This document shows positions 5,866-6,989 of a stretch of 6,989 bases of DNA, in pieces. Each line of letters starts with the position of its first letter. Position 1 is the first letter of the stretch. Position numbers and translations under genes: made by a program. Source of the stretch: Lysobacteraceae bacterium (GTDB taxonomy: Bacteria; Pseudomonadota; Gammaproteobacteria; Xanthomonadales; Xanthomonadaceae). The stretch lies in assembly GCA_028293685.1 (NCBI GenBank), contig JAQGOI010000151.1:1-6989 (forward strand). The letters run 5' to 3'. Below the pieces are notes generated by a model, which did no database searches, was not told the DNA's origin, and saw only the letters and a list, made by a program, of their open reading frames with translations.

Positions 5866-6819
5866 CTAGGTATAGGTGCCGTCCGACTTGCGCATCACCC
5901 GGTCCTTGTCGTCGCCGAAGTCGGTGCTGCGCAGCCACAGCGCGCCGCCGTCCTCGTAGGTGTGGCCTCGCGCGACCAGCTCGCGAACGGTTTCCTCGAC
6001 CTTGTCCTCTGCGTACAGCGCCGACTCCAGGAAATACACGTCGAAGCCGACGCCGTACGCGGCGAGATCAGCGTTCTGTTCGCGGCGCAGCCAGGCCACG
6101 GCGAAACGGCGGATCGCATCGAGATCCCGCGGATCGCCGGTCGCGGTCACGCTGTGGTCCTCGAACGCCACGGTGTCGCCGCGCAGGTAGGCCGCGGCGA
6201 CGTCGACCAGGTACTCGCCGCGATAACCCTCGGTCGGCCAGCCGGCATCGTCGGGCGCGATGTCAAGCACGCGCGCCTGCACCGATCGGGCGAGGTTGTC
6301 GATCTGCACGCCGGCATCGTTGTAATAGAACTCGCGCGTCACGGCCCAGCCATTGGCCGCCAGCACCCGGGCGATGCAGTCGCCGATCACGGCGGCGCGG
6401 CCGTGCCCGACATGCAGCGGCCCGGTGGGATTGGCCGAGACGTATTCGACGCCGGCGCGATGCCCTTGCCCCGAGTCGTTGCGGCCGTAACCTGCGCCGA
6501 GCTGATGGATGTCGCGCAGCAGGCGCTGCCACGCGGGCTCCGCCAGCCTGAAATTCAGGAACCCCGGCCCCGCGATGTCGATGCCGGCGATGTCGTCGCC
6601 AGGCGGCAGCGCGTCGACCAGCGCCTGGGCGATGACGCGCGGGCTGCTCCGGGCCGGCTTGGACAGGATCATCGCCACGTTGGTGGAAAAATCGCCATGG
6701 CTGCGATCCTTTGGCCGCTCGACGACAAACTCCGGCAACGCCAGGTCCGCCGGCACGATGCCGCGATCGCGCAAAGTGTCGATGCCCTGCTCGATACGGG
6801 CGCGCAGCTGGGTTTTCAC
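5866..6819 (-). CDS. argS: argS upstream open part: N-terminal and HIGH-motif half
   Basis: This 317-residue open frame carries the ArgRS-specific N-terminal tRNA D-loop-recognition (additional) domain (about 1-105, with [14 protein letters not shown] at 34-47) and the first half of the Rossmann catalytic domain. [14 protein letters not shown] (128-141) includes the HIGH-type motif HVGH, and EFYYNDAG (163-170) follows it. It ends at the internal TAG right after DGTYT. As a stand-alone product it lacks the second ATP-binding signature, so I would not expect synthetase activity from it alone. Confidence 0.8.
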   Translation of the reverse strand: MKTQLRARIEQGIDTLRDRGIVPADLALPEFVVERPKDRSHGDFSTNVAMILSKPARSSPRVIAQALVDALPPGDDIAGIDIAGPGFLNFRLAEPAWQRLLRDIHQLGAGYGRNDSGQGHRAGVEYVSANPTGPLHVGHGRAAVIGDCIARVLAANGWAVTREFYYNDAGVQIDNLARSVQARVLDIAPDDAGWPTEGYRGEYLVDVAAAYLRGDTVAFEDHSVTATGDPRDLDAIRRFAVAWLRREQNADLAAYGVGFDVYFLESALYAEDKVEETVRELVARGHTYEDGGALWLRSTDFGDDKDRVMRKSDGTYT

Positions 6820-6851
6820 GAGGGATTCGACAGGCGGGTCAAGAACGGGCG

Positions 6852-6857
6852 ATTGTA
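6852..6857 (-). promoter_or_regulatory. Candidate -10 element for argS
   Basis: TACAAT on the minus strand, followed by CGCCCG, would give a transcript starting about 25 bases before GTG 6819. No TTGACA-like -35 is found 16-18 bases upstream. It sits in the 48-base gap after the radC stop, so argS may have its own promoter rather than depend on radC. Confidence 0.4.
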
Positions 6858-6867
6858 CGCCGCAAGG

Positions 6868-6989
6868 TCACCCGCTCGCCCCGCATCGCTCGCCGCGCAA
6901 ACGCGGCCGTATTCCAGAACCAGCGCGTGCCGCCGGCGACACCGCTGCACCAGCCCAATTCACGACATGGTCGAGCAGGCGGATGTCGA
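6868..6989 (-). CDS. radC: RadC C-terminal fragment, partial and possibly frameshifted
   Basis: The minus strand enters the window in a frame reading DIRLLDHVV, which matches the D(L/V)R(V/L)LDH(I/F)V segment close to the end of RadC (JAB/MPN-domain protein of uncertain role, formerly linked to DNA repair). RadC lying upstream of argS fits the order remembered from xanthomonads. The tail is odd. Relatives end within about 15 residues in a VS-AERGW pattern. Here the frame runs AAVSPAAR and then 18 unrelated residues to a TGA at 6868-6870. Shifting by one base after AAR gives GWF, the expected ending, but then no stop follows at once. NW in place of IG after VV also looks disturbed. The identification rests on a short segment and context. 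Confidence 0.6.
   Translation of the reverse strand, partial: DIRLLDHVVNWAGAAVSPAARAGSGIRPRLRGERCGASG

Larger units (their letters stand above)
5116..6819 (-). pseudogene. argS: Arginyl-tRNA synthetase interrupted by an in-frame amber codon
   Basis: Read through its single internal stop, this is a 567-residue class I arginyl-tRNA synthetase of normal length, which charges tRNA-Arg with arginine in the cytoplasm. TAG at 5866-5868 takes residue 318, in a segment that reads [18 protein letters not shown]; relatives, as remembered, have [10 protein letters not shown] there, so a tyrosine codon (TAC or TAT) has changed by one base. Both sides are in the same frame, full of family motifs and free of other damage. 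Truncation at 317 residues would remove the KMSKS-type motif and the anticodon-binding domain, and the gene is essential in known bacteria. It could be a sequence error, a strain-level nonsense mutation rescued by another argS copy or a suppressor tRNA, or a real recent pseudogene. The start is GTG 6819, chosen from homology; no Shine-Dalgarno sequence is evident. Confidence 0.9.

Noticed and set aside
5866..5868. Pyrrolysine or other recoding at the internal TAG of argS
   Set aside because: The expected residue is an ordinary tyrosine, TAG is used as a normal stop by three other genes here, and no recoding element is visible after the codon.

Overview
The window looks like a chromosomal, GC-rich gammaproteobacterial segment, most likely from the Xanthomonadales (Xanthomonas/Lysobacter-like). 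The basis is close resemblance, from memory, of the SpeA and SpeE N-terminal sequences to xanthomonad proteins, and the remembered radC - argS - SPOR / speA - speE neighbourhood of that group. No tRNA, rRNA, insertion sequence, CRISPR array or prophage signal was seen.

Layout, left to right. At the left edge is the first part of speE (spermidine synthase, minus strand, runs off the window). A 148-base divergent control region separates it from speA (biosynthetic arginine decarboxylase, plus strand). Everything to the right is on the minus strand. speA converges on a YdfG-type short-chain dehydrogenase. That gene overlaps by 4 bases a half-size EamA-type transporter of 143 residues. Next come two tandem, diverged paralogues of a small STAS/SpoIIAA-like family, then an FtsN-like membrane-anchored SPOR protein, then argS (arginyl-tRNA synthetase), and at the right edge the last codons of radC.

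Transcription probably runs in four units: speE leftward; speA rightward; STAS-2, STAS-1, EamA and SDR leftward as a possible operon; and argS-SPOR leftward as a tightly packed pair. SpeA and SpeE belong to one pathway (arginine to agmatine, then through putrescine to spermidine), so the shared divergent control region fits co-regulation. The argS-SPOR pairing resembles the argS-ftsN order in other gammaproteobacteria.

The most notable feature is an in-frame amber codon inside argS, replacing an expected tyrosine, with intact, well-conserved coding sequence on both sides. It separates the HIGH-type motif from the KMSKS-type motif and the anticodon-binding domain of a normally essential enzyme. 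The amber codon that properly ends argS is directly followed, in the same frame, by the GTG start of the SPOR gene. The radC fragment also looks disturbed. These may be sequence errors, strain-level mutations or something biological; the sequence alone cannot decide. I see no clear undescribed multi-gene system. The best candidates for new biology are the interrupted argS, the symmetric speE/speA promoter and the tandem STAS-like pair.
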